A stretch of DNA of 64,000 bases from Umezawaea sp042738955 (GCF_042738955.1 NZ_JBHYHC010000030.1:1-64000); one strand, 5' to 3'; counted from the first letter of the stretch, positions 1 through 8,846 are shown. Notes: a model not told the origin generated them from the letters alone. Numbers and translations are program-made.

Positions 1-17
1 CCTCCCTGGAGCACCTG

Positions 18-965
18 ATGCCGTTTCCCGGAGTCCTCTCCTCGCCGTTGGACGCGATCGGTGGCACGCCGCTGGTCGAGTTGCGGCACGTCGTGCCCGC
101 GGGGTCGGCGCGGGTGCTGGTGAAGGTCGAGGGCGGGAACCCGACCGGCAGCTACAAGGACCGGATGGCGTTGGCGATCATCGAGGGCGCGGAACGCCGT
201 GGCGCGCTGCGCGAGGGGATCCGGGTCGTGGAGTTCACCGGTGGCAGCACCGGGTCGTCGCTGGCGTTCGTGTGCGCGGTGAAGGGCTACCCGCTGTCGC
301 TGGTGTCGTCGGACGCGTTCTCGCCGGAGAAGCTGCGCACGATGCGGGCGTTCGGCGCGGACCTCACGGTGGTGCCGAGCGACGGAGGGAGGGTCACGCC
401 GGACCTGTTCGTGCGGATGCGCGAGGAGGTGGACCGGATCCTGGCTCGCGGGCACGCGCTGTGGACGGACCAGTTCCGCAACACCGACGCGCTGACCGGC
501 TACGCGACCATGGGCCGGGAGATCCTGGAGCAGGCTGGGACCGTGGACGCGTTCTGCGCGGCCGTCGGCACCGGCGGCATGCTGCACGGCGTGGCCACGC
601 CCCTGCGCGAGGGCGGCACGCGGATCGTGGCGCTCGAACCGGCGTCGTCGCCCGCGCTGACAGCGGGCACCGGCGGTCCGCACACCGTCGAGGGCACGGC
701 CACCGGTGTCGTCCCGCCGCTGCTCACGCCAGGTGTCTACGACGAGGCCCTGGCGCTCGACGAGCCGGAGGCCCGCCGCCTCGCCCTGCGCCTGGCCAGG
801 GAGGAGGGGATCTTCGCGGGCACGTCCAGCGCGCTCAACGTCCTGGGCGCGCTGAAGGTGGCCCGCGACCTCGGCGAGGGCCGCACGGTCGTCACGGTCG
901 CGTGCGACACCGGCCTGAAGTACCTCGACGGTCCCCTGTTCAGCCCGACCGCAGACGCGCCTTGA
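18..965 (+). CDS. PLP-dependent cysteine synthase family protein
   Basis: This is a 315-residue fold-type II PLP enzyme of the cysteine synthase / O-acetylserine sulfhydrylase group. Near the N-terminus the segment NPTGSYKDRMA carries the lysine expected to form the Schiff base with PLP. The segment GGSTGSSLAF looks like the substrate-binding asparagine/serine loop, and GTGGMLHGV is the glycine-rich phosphate-binding loop. The length is normal for the family. A GGAG sequence sits about 7 bases before the ATG. The exact substrate (O-acetylserine, O-phosphoserine, cystathionine or another beta-substituted amino acid) cannot be read from sequence. Its stop overlaps the convergent acyl-CoA ligase gene by 26 bases, so there is no room for a separate terminator. 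Confidence 0.88.
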   Translation: MPFPGVLSSPLDAIGGTPLVELRHVVPAGSARVLVKVEGGNPTGSYKDRMALAIIEGAERRGALREGIRVVEFTGGSTGSSLAFVCAVKGYPLSLVSSDAFSPEKLRTMRAFGADLTVVPSDGGRVTPDLFVRMREEVDRILARGHALWTDQFRNTDALTGYATMGREILEQAGTVDAFCAAVGTGGMLHGVATPLREGGTRIVALEPASSPALTAGTGGPHTVEGTATGVVPPLLTPGVYDEALALDEPEARRLALRLAREEGIFAGTSSALNVLGALKVARDLGEGRTVVTVACDTGLKYLDGPLFSPTADAP

Positions 966-2448
966 TGTCGGTCTTGAGCACCTTCCCCACGGTCGACCGG
1001 GGCAGGTCCGCCCACACGTGGACCTGCTTGGGAGCCTTCACGCTGCCGATCCGCGCCTTCACGAACGCCACCAGCTCGGCCGGGTCGGCCGTCACGTCCG
1101 GTTGGGCCTGGACGACGGCCACGACCCGTTCGCCCCACTTCTCGTCCGGCAGCCCGACCACGCCGCAGTCGCGCACGGCGGGGTGCGCCATCAGCGCCTG
1201 CTCGACCTCGGCCGAGTACACGTTGAAGCCGCCGGTGATGATCATGTCCTTGGCGCGGTCGACGATGAAGAGGTAGCCCTCGTCGTCGAGGTAGCCGATG
1301 TCGCCGGTGTGGTGCCAGCCGAACCGGGACGCCTCGGCCGTGGCCGCCGGGTCGCGGTAGTAGCCGCGCATGACCAACGAGCCGCGAACGACGATCTCGC
1401 CGCGCTCGCCGGTCGGCAGCAGGCCGCCGGACTCGTCCATGATCCCGACGGTGACCAGCGGTCCTGGCCGTCCGGCGGACGCCAGGCGCTCGCGCGCGAC
1501 CGTGCCGTCGGCGTGGAAGTGCTCGGCCGGGGACAGCATCGACACCATCATCGGGGCCTCGGACTGGCCGAACAGCTGCGCCATCACCGGGCCGATCGCG
1601 GTCAGCGCCTGTTCCAGCCTGGCCGGGGACATCGGCGCGGCGCCGTACCAGAAGCACCGCAGCGAACTCAGGTCCGAAGTGGACAGGCTTTCGTGGGCGA
1701 GCAGCATGTAGATCAGCGTCGGCGGCAGGAACGTGTGCGTGACGCGGTGCCGTCCGATGAGGTCCAGGAACAGCCCCAGGTCGGGTGCGGGCATGACGAC
1801 GATCTCGCCGCCCATCGCCATCACCGGGAAGCACAGCACGCCCGCCGCGTGGGTGAGCGGGGCCATCGCCAGGTACACCGGCCGGGGCTCGAACGGGTAC
1901 GCCATGAGCGTCAGCGCCGTCATGGTCTCGAGGTTGCGGTCGGTGAGCTGCACGCCCTTGGGTCTGCCGGTCGTGCCGCCGGTGCCGACGATCATCACCG
2001 TGTCGTCCGGAGCCGAGGGGTCGTACTCCACGTCGTCGCCGTCGAGCCACTCGTCCAGCGACGCCAGCGGCACGATCGTGGTCAGCTTGGGCAGGTCGGG
2101 GGCGATCTCCGCGACCAGGTCGGCGTACGCGGGCGCGTGGATCAGCGCGACGCAGTCGAACAGGTCCAGCAGCTCGCGGTTCTCCCCCGCCGCGTTGCGC
2201 GGGTTGATCGGGCACCACACGGCACCGCGCCGGGCGATGCCGAACACGCACGCGAACGCCGTCGGGTCGTTGCCCGACAGCACCCCGACCTTGTCGCCCG
2301 CCCGGACGCCCGCGCGGGCCAGCGCGCGGGCGACCGAGTGCGACAGGTCCTGGACGTCGCCGTAGGTGAGCGACGTGCCGTCCATGGTCAGGCAGGGGGC
2401 GCCGCGACCGAGCGACGCCCCCTTGTCCAGGTAGGCCGTCAGGGACAT
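940..2448 (-). CDS. Class I adenylate-forming acyl-CoA ligase
   Basis: This 502-residue AMP-dependent synthetase/ligase activates a carboxylic acid with ATP and couples it to CoA. Visible motifs are the P-loop-like VGTGGTTGRPKG, the adenylate-binding region around YGAAPMSP and FGQSEAPM, the hinge segment HHTGDIGYLDDEGY, and the C-terminal PRSTVGKVLK with the catalytic lysine. It is the last gene of a leftward operon with a saccharopine-dehydrogenase-like protein (1 base gap) and an SDR. That context suggests catabolism of a lipid, terpenoid or aromatic acid rather than general fatty-acid uptake. The substrate is not identifiable. The neighbouring TetR protein is the likely regulator. Confidence 0.9.
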   Translation of the reverse strand: MSLTAYLDKGASLGRGAPCLTMDGTSLTYGDVQDLSHSVARALARAGVRAGDKVGVLSGNDPTAFACVFGIARRGAVWCPINPRNAAGENRELLDLFDCVALIHAPAYADLVAEIAPDLPKLTTIVPLASLDEWLDGDDVEYDPSAPDDTVMIVGTGGTTGRPKGVQLTDRNLETMTALTLMAYPFEPRPVYLAMAPLTHAAGVLCFPVMAMGGEIVVMPAPDLGLFLDLIGRHRVTHTFLPPTLIYMLLAHESLSTSDLSSLRCFWYGAAPMSPARLEQALTAIGPVMAQLFGQSEAPMMVSMLSPAEHFHADGTVARERLASAGRPGPLVTVGIMDESGGLLPTGERGEIVVRGSLVMRGYYRDPAATAEASRFGWHHTGDIGYLDDEGYLFIVDRAKDMIITGGFNVYSAEVEQALMAHPAVRDCGVVGLPDEKWGERVVAVVQAQPDVTADPAELVAFVKARIGSVKAPKQVHVWADLPRSTVGKVLKTDIKARLRSG

Positions 2449-2449
2449 G

Positions 2450-3568
2450 TCAGGTGTGCGCTTCCACGATCGGGTTGAGGACCAGCCCGAAGTTGCGCAG
2501 CACGCCGAGCAGCTCCCGGTGCCCGAACGCCTGGCAGGCCGACGCGAACCCGGCCCGGCGCGGGGCCTGCTGGAGCAGCGAGTACGCCGCGTACGCCTGG
2601 AGCAGGCCGGTCTGCTTGTAGTTGGAGTTGCCGTGGATGGCCACGTGCACGCGCCCGAGCGGACCGGACGCGTGCACGGAGTCGATGGAGGTGTTGACCC
2701 GCGGGTTCTCGCGCGGCGGCATGTCCGCCTGGAGGCTGTTGGCGATGTCGGACAGCGCCGCCTCCTGCGCCTCGGGGTCGAGCGGGCGGATCTGCTCCTC
2801 GAACATGCCGGTGGTGGCGACGACGCCGTCCATCACCGCGCGGTCCAGGACGCCGCCGGTCACCAGGCAGGTCGACACGCGCGGGTCGTCCTTGAACCAC
2901 ACCGGGTGCAGGGTGCCGCCCCACGGGACGGTGAGCGCGGTGCCGTGCTGACCGGGGACCACGCACTCGCGGGTCGCCCGGTGGTCCCACGCCACGTACT
3001 CGTTGTTCAGCAGGTGGAACCAGTCGGCCTTGAGGATGGTGAAGATCGTCTGCGTGGAGGCGTAGGTCGGGAAGCCCTTCCACAGCACCAGCATGTCGAG
3101 GGTGTCCAGGCCGGGCACGGTCTCCAGCGCGATGTTCGCGGCGATCTCGCCGGTGGTGTACATCTGCGCCACGCCCGGCGACAGCAGCAGCCCGGCGTCC
3201 TTGAACGCCTGGCCCCACTTCTCCTTCGCGGCCAGCGTCCAGTCCTGCTCGCCGGTGGTGTCCAGGTAGTGGCAGCCCGCCGCGAGGCTGGCCTCCACGG
3301 CCTCCGGGCCGAGCTTGATGAACGGGCCGACGGTGTTGCAGACGACGGACGCGCCGTCGAAGAGGGAGGTGAGCGCCTCGACGTCGTGGCTCACCTCGAC
3401 GACCTCGTAGTCGGCGTTCTCGATGCCGGGGATCTTGTCGACGACCTCCTGCACCTTCTTCCCGTCGCGGCCCGCGGCGACGAACGGCACGTGGTACTCG
3501 CGGAGGTACTCGCAGATCAACCGGCCGGTGTAGCCGGACACCCCGTAGACGACGACTGGCTTGGTCAT
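2450..3568 (-). CDS. Saccharopine dehydrogenase-like NAD(P)-binding protein
   Basis: A 372-residue protein beginning MTKPVVVYGVSGYTGR, a Rossmann-fold dinucleotide-binding motif of the saccharopine dehydrogenase / trans-acting enoyl reductase superfamily. The conserved VCNTVGPF and HYLDTTGE segments of that superfamily are visible. The C-terminal half matches what I recall of the actinobacterial DUF5938 group, though I cannot check this. A GTG two codons upstream (position 3574) overlaps the SDR stop as GTGA and is an equally possible start. The gene lies between an SDR and an acyl-CoA ligase, suggesting a redox step in the same catabolic route. The reaction is unknown. Confidence 0.82.
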   Translation of the reverse strand: MTKPVVVYGVSGYTGRLICEYLREYHVPFVAAGRDGKKVQEVVDKIPGIENADYEVVEVSHDVEALTSLFDGASVVCNTVGPFIKLGPEAVEASLAAGCHYLDTTGEQDWTLAAKEKWGQAFKDAGLLLSPGVAQMYTTGEIAANIALETVPGLDTLDMLVLWKGFPTYASTQTIFTILKADWFHLLNNEYVAWDHRATRECVVPGQHGTALTVPWGGTLHPVWFKDDPRVSTCLVTGGVLDRAVMDGVVATTGMFEEQIRPLDPEAQEAALSDIANSLQADMPPRENPRVNTSIDSVHASGPLGRVHVAIHGNSNYKQTGLLQAYAAYSLLQQAPRRAGFASACQAFGHRELLGVLRNFGLVLNPIVEAHT

Positions 3569-3570
3569 GG

Positions 3571-4362
3571 TCACATCCCCATTCCGCCGTCGACCGGCAG
3601 GCCCGCGCCGTTGACGAACCTGGAAGCGTCCGACGCCAGGAAGACGACGGCGTCGGCCATGTCGGACACCTCGCCGAGGCGTCCGGACGGGGTCAGCCCG
3701 ACGACCGCGGCGACGGCGGCGTCCGGGCTCTCGAACAGGCCGATGCCCGCGGTCTCGACGGCGAGCTTGATGCCCATCTCGGTCGGGACCAGTCCGGGGT
3801 AGAGGCAGTTGACGCGCACGCCGTAGCCGAGCTTGCCGGACTCGGCGGCCGCGACGCGGGTGAGCCGGTCGACGGCGGACTTGGTGGCGGAGTAGCCCGC
3901 GATGGCGGGGAAGGCGATGGTGGCGGCGACCGAGGCGATGTTGATGATGGTGCCGCCGTTGCCCGCGGCGCCGCCGGGGCGCATGGCGCGCAGGCCGTGC
4001 TTGAGGCCGAGCATGGTGCCCAGGATGTTGATCTCGAGCATCTTGAGGGTCTCGGCGGCGTCGATGTCCACGAGCAGCGACGTGACCTCGATGCCCGCGT
4101 TGTTGACCACGATGTCGAGCCCGCCGAACTCGGCGACGGTGTGGGCGACGGCGCTCTCCCACGCGGCGTCGTCGGTGATGTCGAGCTCGACGAACGCGCC
4201 GCCCTCCAGGCCGGCCGCGGTCTGCTCCCCCGCGTCCTTGAGCACGTCGGCGATCATCACGCGGGCTCCCGCGGCGGCGAGCGCCGCCGCCATCCCCGCT
4301 CCGAGGCCGCGGGCTCCTCCGGTGACGAGCGCGCACCTCCCGGACAGATCCATTCGGCTCAT
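3571..4362 (-). CDS. Short-chain dehydrogenase/reductase (SDR)
   Basis: A classical SDR of 263 residues. The cofactor motif TGGARGLGAGM is near the N-terminus, NNAG follows the fourth beta strand, and the catalytic Ser and YSATK (Tyr-x-x-x-Lys) are present. Its length is typical for NAD(P)-dependent alcohol/ketone oxidoreductases. I chose the MSRMDLSGR start because GAAGGGCGG precedes it by about 7 bases; an upstream in-frame ATG at 4401 would run into the operator region. It heads the leftward operon (SDR, saccharopine-dehydrogenase-like, acyl-CoA ligase) divergent from a TetR gene. Confidence 0.9.
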   Translation of the reverse strand: MSRMDLSGRCALVTGGARGLGAGMAAALAAAGARVMIADVLKDAGEQTAAGLEGGAFVELDITDDAAWESAVAHTVAEFGGLDIVVNNAGIEVTSLLVDIDAAETLKMLEINILGTMLGLKHGLRAMRPGGAAGNGGTIINIASVAATIAFPAIAGYSATKSAVDRLTRVAAAESGKLGYGVRVNCLYPGLVPTEMGIKLAVETAGIGLFESPDAAVAAVVGLTPSGRLGEVSDMADAVVFLASDASRFVNGAGLPVDGGMGM

Positions 4363-4414
4363 CGCGTGCCGCCCTTCGCCATCGCCAGTGATGTGGACCA
4401 CACGCTAGGAACGG

Positions 4415-4454
4415 TTTGGACGACTGTCAAGGTTTTCTTGGACGATCGTCAAGA
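4415..4454. promoter_or_regulatory. Twin TetR-type operator sites between divergent genes
   Basis: Two related near-palindromes lie in the 120-base gap between the SDR operon and the TetR gene: TTTGGACGACTGTCAAGG (4415-4432) and CTTGGACGATCGTCAAGA (4437-4454). They repeat with a 22-base (two helical turn) period, and the second has the fully symmetric core GACGATCGTC. The spacing and symmetry fit cooperative binding of two TetR dimers controlling both directions. This is inferred from sequence alone. Confidence 0.6.
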
Positions 4455-4482
4455 CGTGGCGGATCGGCTACTGTCAGCGGCG

Positions 4483-5115
4483 ATGTCCACCGCAGAGAAG
4501 GTCGACCGCGTCTCCCGCCGCCAGGTCGACAAGTTCGAGGAGCGCCGCCGCGAGCTCGCGGACGCGGCGCTCCAAACGCTGTCCGAACTGGGCTACGCGC
4601 GCACGAGCCTGCGGGAGATCGCGCAGAACTCCTCGTTCTCGCACGGCGTGCTGCACTACTACTTCCGCGACAAGGTCGAGCTGATCACGTACTGCGTCCG
4701 GCAGTACAAGTCCGTGTGCTCGCAGCGCTACGACAAGATCGTCGCCACGGCCGACTCGACCGACGAGCTGGCGAGCGGGTTCCTCGACGCGCTGATCACC
4801 ACGCTCGTCGAGGACGCCACGATGCACCGGCTCTGGTACGACCTCCGCTCGCAGGCCCTCTTCGAGGACTCGTTCCGCGAGGACGTCCTGGAGATCGACG
4901 CCATGCTGGAGCGGATGATCTGGCGCGTGCTGTCCCGCTACGCGGAGCTGGCGGGCTCGGAGATCGCGGGCTCCTCCCCCGCCGTGTACGCGATGTTCGA
5001 CGGCCTGTTCCAGCAGGCGCTGCTGCGCCACCTCGCCGGGCAGCCGGACGCCGGGGCGAACCTGCGCGCGAACGTGACCGGGCTGGTGGGCGTCCTCGTG
5101 CCGCCCGCGGCCTGA
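4483..5115 (+). CDS. TetR family transcriptional regulator
   Basis: A 210-residue TetR repressor. The N-terminal helix-turn-helix covers roughly residues 20-65 (ALQTLSELGYARTSLREIA, then SHGVLHYYFRDKVEL). The C-terminal ligand-binding domain is helical and includes FDGLFQQALLRHLAG near the end. I chose the ATG at 4483 because upstream in-frame codons run through the operator repeats and across the divergent gene. It probably autoregulates and represses the SDR / saccharopine-dehydrogenase-like / acyl-CoA ligase operon via the twin operator. The inducer would be a substrate or CoA thioester of that pathway, which is an inference. Confidence 0.88.
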   Translation: MSTAEKVDRVSRRQVDKFEERRRELADAALQTLSELGYARTSLREIAQNSSFSHGVLHYYFRDKVELITYCVRQYKSVCSQRYDKIVATADSTDELASGFLDALITTLVEDATMHRLWYDLRSQALFEDSFREDVLEIDAMLERMIWRVLSRYAELAGSEIAGSSPAVYAMFDGLFQQALLRHLAGQPDAGANLRANVTGLVGVLVPPAA

Positions 5116-5235
5116 CCGTCCACAGTGGACGTGATCACCGGTTGGGCCGATGCCCGCACCGCAGACCGATCCGTCTGAGAGAATTCCTGGCAGGCGCCGG
5201 TGAGCGCCGCTCGTCCCGTAGCCAGGAGCACCCGT

Positions 5236-5868
5236 ATGGCGCCACCACCGCGCGCGGCAGGCGTCGCGGCCACGCTCGTCGTCCTCGTCGGGCTGTCGGC
5301 GGGGGCGTGGGCGCTCGGTGGCGACCGCGGGGACGGCGGCGACCCGCGATCCCTGCGCGGCGGCACGGTGTACGGCGATCCGCGGCTGCCGAAGTCGGCC
5401 GCGCAGCCGCCCTCGTTGACCGAACCGACGGGGCGGGTGTCGGTGCGGCTGTCCGGGTCCGTGGCGAAGATCGCCAACGCGGACGTGCTGGGCGACGCCG
5501 ACCTGCTGGTGCTCAAGGCGTGGGTGAGGTCGATCTCCGTCGTCGTGACGCACGACGCCGAGGTGACGCGCGGCGTCTGGCTGTTCACGCCCAAGGCCGA
5601 GCAGGCGTCCAAGGGGCTGATGAACGCCATCGAACTGCTCTACGGGCGGGTCGGCTACCGGCCGATCCCCACCCGGCACCCGGAGGTCGTGGCGCTGCGG
5701 TTCACGCCGGGGGCCGGGGAGTCCGGCCCGATCACCTACCGCGCCCACTACGCCAGCAGCCGGGGCGTGGTGCGGGTCGAGGCGTTCGGCCCCGACGGGA
5801 CCACGGCGGACCTCGCGTTCCTCGAGTTGCTGGACGCGCAGCTCCGCACCCTCCCGCCCATCTCATGA
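5236..5868 (+). CDS. Secreted or membrane-anchored protein of unknown function
   Basis: A 210-residue protein I do not recognise. It opens with a signal-anchor or signal peptide (a hydrophobic stretch around residues 8-28, VAATLVVLVGLSAGAWALGG) followed by a Gly/Asp-rich linker. The rest is a mixed alpha/beta domain with a TPKAEQASKGLMNAIELL helix. The ATG at 5236 is preferred because AGGAG lies 7 bases upstream; an in-frame GTG at 5200 would add 12 residues without a good ribosome binding site. Its stop overlaps the next start as ATGA, so it is translationally coupled to a membrane protein and then an acyltransferase. This suggests a role in modifying an exported or cell-surface product. Confidence 0.72.
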   Translation: MAPPPRAAGVAATLVVLVGLSAGAWALGGDRGDGGDPRSLRGGTVYGDPRLPKSAAQPPSLTEPTGRVSVRLSGSVAKIANADVLGDADLLVLKAWVRSISVVVTHDAEVTRGVWLFTPKAEQASKGLMNAIELLYGRVGYRPIPTRHPEVVALRFTPGAGESGPITYRAHYASSRGVVRVEAFGPDGTTADLAFLELLDAQLRTLPPIS

Positions 5869-6731
5869 GGGAGGGCTCCGCGGTGCTCGCCCGCGCGTTC
5901 GGGATCTGCCTGGTGGTCTACAGCTTCCTCGGCGGGCTGTGGCTCGACCGGCACGGTCAGCGCTTCGGCCTGGTCGACGTGGTGCGCGAGTGGCTCGACC
6001 GGCCGCTCGGCATCGGCGAGGACTTCGGCGTGCTCGGCCTGATGCTCCTGCTGCTGGCGAGCGGCCACGCCGTGAAGCCGGGTCTCGACGTGCCCCGGCT
6101 GGTCCGGATCGCGGTGCCCGCCGGGGTCGGCGCGGTGCTCGCGGGCGTGCTCCCGCTGCTCGGCGGCGAGGTCCTGGTCGAGCCGCTGGTGTGGGTCGTC
6201 GCGATCGAGCTGGTGCTCTGGCCGGTCGGCGCGCTGGCGGCCAGGACGCCCGCGTGGCTGGTTCCGCTGGCCCTGTTGCTGCTGGTGGGGGTGTTCTTGC
6301 TGGTGGGCGTGTCGACGGGGTTCGCGATGCCGGTGGTGCTGTTCCCGCTGGCCGTGCTCGGCCTGGTGCTCGGCGACGACCGCCTGCCGGGGTGGGCGGC
6401 GGTGCTGTTCGGGCTCGCGGTGTGGGGGCTGCTGGCGTGGACCGAGGCCGTCGTGCCCGGTGTCGCGCAGTGGTGGTACCCGCTGACCGCGCTGGTCGCG
6501 GTGCTGGTGTTCCTGGTGGCGCTGCGCGCCGACGACACGGTCGGCACACGCCCCGCCGTCCGGTGGCTCGCCGGGCGTTCCCGCTGGCTGCTCGTGCTCA
6601 CGGGCACGCTCGGCTGGACCGTCCTCGGCCTCGGACTCCCCTTCCCGATCGGCTTCCCGCTCGCCCTCGCGGCGGTGCTGGTGGTCGCCGAACTCCCCCG
6701 CCTCCGGCGGACCAGCGAGGTGTCGGCGTGA
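5865..6731 (+). CDS. Multi-pass membrane protein, possibly acyltransferase-3-like
   Basis: A 288-residue integral membrane protein with about eight to nine hydrophobic segments and little soluble sequence. The segment RPLGIGEDFGVLGLMLLLLASG resembles in style the transmembrane motif of acyltransferase-3 proteins, and the next gene is a clear member of that family, so it could be a diverged or shortened relative. It lacks an obvious catalytic His, so this is only a suggestion. Start and stop overlap both neighbours by 4 bases (ATGA upstream, GTGA downstream), indicating one operon with coupled translation. Confidence 0.72.
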   Translation: MREGSAVLARAFGICLVVYSFLGGLWLDRHGQRFGLVDVVREWLDRPLGIGEDFGVLGLMLLLLASGHAVKPGLDVPRLVRIAVPAGVGAVLAGVLPLLGGEVLVEPLVWVVAIELVLWPVGALAARTPAWLVPLALLLLVGVFLLVGVSTGFAMPVVLFPLAVLGLVLGDDRLPGWAAVLFGLAVWGLLAWTEAVVPGVAQWWYPLTALVAVLVFLVALRADDTVGTRPAVRWLAGRSRWLLVLTGTLGWTVLGLGLPFPIGFPLALAAVLVVAELPRLRRTSEVSA

Positions 6732-7825
6732 CGGCCACCGAGGAGACCGCGGTCGCCGCGCCGGTGCGGGCGGGCTACCTGCACGGGCTCGACGTGCTGC
6801 GGGTCGTCGCGTCGGTGTCGATCGCCTACCACCACCTCGCGGCGTGGATCCACGGCGGCCGCGACAACAGCTTCCCGTTCGGCGACGCCCTGAACGCGGC
6901 GACCGGCACGCTGCACCTGCGGGGCGAGCTGAGCTTCGTCGGCGTCGCGATGATGCTGCTGATCTCCGGGCTCGTGGTCACCAGGGTGGCGTTCCGCGAG
7001 CGGCCGGTGGAGTTCCTGACCCGGCGTGCGGTGCGGGTGTTGCCGGTGATGTGGGTGGCGCTGCCGATCAGCTTCGCGTTCGTGGTGGCGGGCCTGACGC
7101 CGTCGATGGCTCCGCAGTCGGCGGCGACGGTGTCGAACCTGCTGCTGGACACGTGGTTCGGCACGTACATCGTGCCCGGCGCCACGTCGATCCTGCCCAT
7201 CACCTGGTCGTTGATGGTGCAGCTGGTGTTCTACGCCTTCACCGCGCTGATGATCCTGCCGCTGCGGCGGTGGCCGTGGCTGCCGCCCGCGGTCGCGGCG
7301 GCGGCCATCTCGATCACGATGTCGCTGGTGCCGGAGGCGGCGGCCGCCCCGACCCGCACGATCGTGGCGTTCCTGCCGATCGTCTTCATCGGCCAGATCA
7401 TCGCGCTGGTGCGGCTGGGCCGCGTCCGCCTCGGCGTCGGGCTGCTGCTCGGGGCCGCGCACTTCCTGCTGTTCATCCGGGCCGAGCTGGTGGCCGTGTC
7501 GATGCTCAGCGGCGACGGTTACCAGAACGCGCTGCTCATCGACATCCTCGTGGTGATCCTCGGCATGGACGCGAGCGGCCGGATCGCCCGGTCCCGGTGG
7601 ATCGCCGTCCTGGCCAAGCGGACGTACTCCGTCTACCTCCTGCACATGCCGATCATGTTCGGCGTGCTCGGGTGGCTGAAACCGCTGGTCGGGCTGCCGT
7701 TGGCGGTGCTGGGCGCGCTGCTGGCGACGGCGTTGGGCGTCGAGCTGTTCCACCGGTACGTGGAGATGCCGACCACCACGACGTTGCGGCGGCTGCTCGA
7801 CCGCGAGCGCCACTCGACCGGGTGA
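6728..7825 (+). CDS. Acyltransferase-3 family membrane protein
   Basis: A 365-residue OafA/YrhL-type membrane O-acyltransferase. The N-terminal GLDVLRVVASVSIAYHHLAAW contains the family's R/H motif, with the histidines thought to take part in acyl transfer. It is followed by about ten transmembrane helices, including SFVGVAMMLLISGLVVTR and the terminal YSVYLLHMP motif. Such proteins acylate sugars, peptidoglycan, lipids or secondary metabolites from acyl-CoA. The GTG start overlaps the previous stop (GTGA), so it is the third gene of a coupled membrane operon. The acceptor is unknown. Confidence 0.87.
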   Translation: MTATEETAVAAPVRAGYLHGLDVLRVVASVSIAYHHLAAWIHGGRDNSFPFGDALNAATGTLHLRGELSFVGVAMMLLISGLVVTRVAFRERPVEFLTRRAVRVLPVMWVALPISFAFVVAGLTPSMAPQSAATVSNLLLDTWFGTYIVPGATSILPITWSLMVQLVFYAFTALMILPLRRWPWLPPAVAAAAISITMSLVPEAAAAPTRTIVAFLPIVFIGQIIALVRLGRVRLGVGLLLGAAHFLLFIRAELVAVSMLSGDGYQNALLIDILVVILGMDASGRIARSRWIAVLAKRTYSVYLLHMPIMFGVLGWLKPLVGLPLAVLGALLATALGVELFHRYVEMPTTTTLRRLLDRERHSTG

Positions 7826-7888
7826 CTTCCGCTAACGACTCGACGGCTTCCGCTGACCCCACGGGCACAGCCTTCGAGGAGTGGGACC

Positions 7889-8038
7889 GTGTCTGGCGGA
7901 AGTCGAGCGGCGATAGCCGTGCTGGTGGCGGCGGTGTTCGCCGCCGTGGGCGTGGCCCTGTGCTGGACGGTCGGCGACGCCGCCACGGACCCGCGACCGG
8001 AGGTGAGCGGGCCCGTGGCGTCCCTCAGCTCCCCTTGA
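7889..8038 (+). CDS. Small single-pass membrane protein (49 aa)
   Basis: A short reading frame encoding VSGGSRAAIAVLVAAVFAAV then a polar tail. It is one transmembrane helix (about residues 8-28) with a short outward Asp/Pro-rich end. AGGAG lies 7 bases before the GTG, and third codon positions are almost all G or C, both of which favour a real gene. It follows the acyltransferase gene by 63 bases on the same strand and overlaps the convergent hydrolase gene by 14 bases. The function is unknown. A cysteine follows the hydrophobic core but the preceding residues do not make a proper lipobox. Confidence 0.55.
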   Translation: MSGGSRAAIAVLVAAVFAAVGVALCWTVGDAATDPRPEVSGPVASLSSP

Positions 8039-8846
8039 GCACCTCGCGCAGCCGGGTCTCGAACGCGGCGGCGTCCTGGGCGAAGCCGATGTGGTCGCCG
8101 GGGAACATCGTCGGCTCGAGCCCCAGCGCCGCGGCGAGCGCCCTGGACGTGCGGTCGCAGATCTGGTCCGTCGACTCCTCGCCGATGCCGATCACGACGC
8201 GGGTCGTGGTCGAGCGCAGCCCGTCGACGTCCGGCTCGAACGCGATGGTGGGTCGCATCATGTGCTCGTGCTGGAAGGTGTCGTCGGCGATCTGCTGGGC
8301 GTCCCGCTCGCCGGTGAACATCATCTGGAACACCTCCTCGGGCATCCGGATGTTGGCCTGGTCCAGGAACTTGCGCCACGCGCCGACGGTGTCGCCCGCC
8401 TTGTGCAGGGCGATGATCTCCTCGGTGCCCGCGCGCAGCTCGTCGCGGTCCGGCAGCAGCTCCAGCAGCGGCGGCTCGTGCGCGATCACGGTGTGCACGA
8501 GGTCCGGGCGGGCCTGGGTGAGGGCCAGCGCGCTGACCGCGCCGCCGCTGGACCCGAGCACCACGGCCGGGCCCGCGTCGACGTGCTCGATGAGCCTGGC
8601 GAGGTCGTCCGCGCGCATCTCGGGCGTGGAGTCCTGGTCGAGGTGGTCGACCTCGCTGCGGTTGATGCCGCGCGGGTCGGTGGTGAGCACCGTGTGGTCG
8701 GCGGCGAGCAGGTCGGCCAGCGGCTCGAACGACCGGGCGTCCATCGGGGCGCCGACGAGCACGACGAGCGGTCCGACGCCGCGCACCTCGTAGTGCAGCA
8801 GCGCGTCCGGCACGCGGAGGGTCTCGACGGTCGACGGGTGGTTCAT
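8025..8846 (-). CDS. Alpha/beta hydrolase
   Basis: A 273-residue alpha/beta-hydrolase. The oxyanion region is VVLVGAPMDAR, the nucleophile elbow is LGSSGGAVS (serine in GSSGG), and the catalytic His is probably in PGDHIGFA near the C-terminus. The Asp is likely in the VVIGIGEESTD region. A strong AGGAGG ribosome binding site precedes the ATG. It is divergent from an ECF sigma factor gene with only 75 bases between them. Pairing of a hydrolase with this sigma class also occurs near mycobacterial sigG, as I recall it. The substrate is unknown. Confidence 0.87.
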   Translation of the reverse strand: MNHPSTVETLRVPDALLHYEVRGVGPLVVLVGAPMDARSFEPLADLLAADHTVLTTDPRGINRSEVDHLDQDSTPEMRADDLARLIEHVDAGPAVVLGSSGGAVSALALTQARPDLVHTVIAHEPPLLELLPDRDELRAGTEEIIALHKAGDTVGAWRKFLDQANIRMPEEVFQMMFTGERDAQQIADDTFQHEHMMRPTIAFEPDVDGLRSTTTRVVIGIGEESTDQICDRTSRALAAALGLEPTMFPGDHIGFAQDAAAFETRLREVLKGS

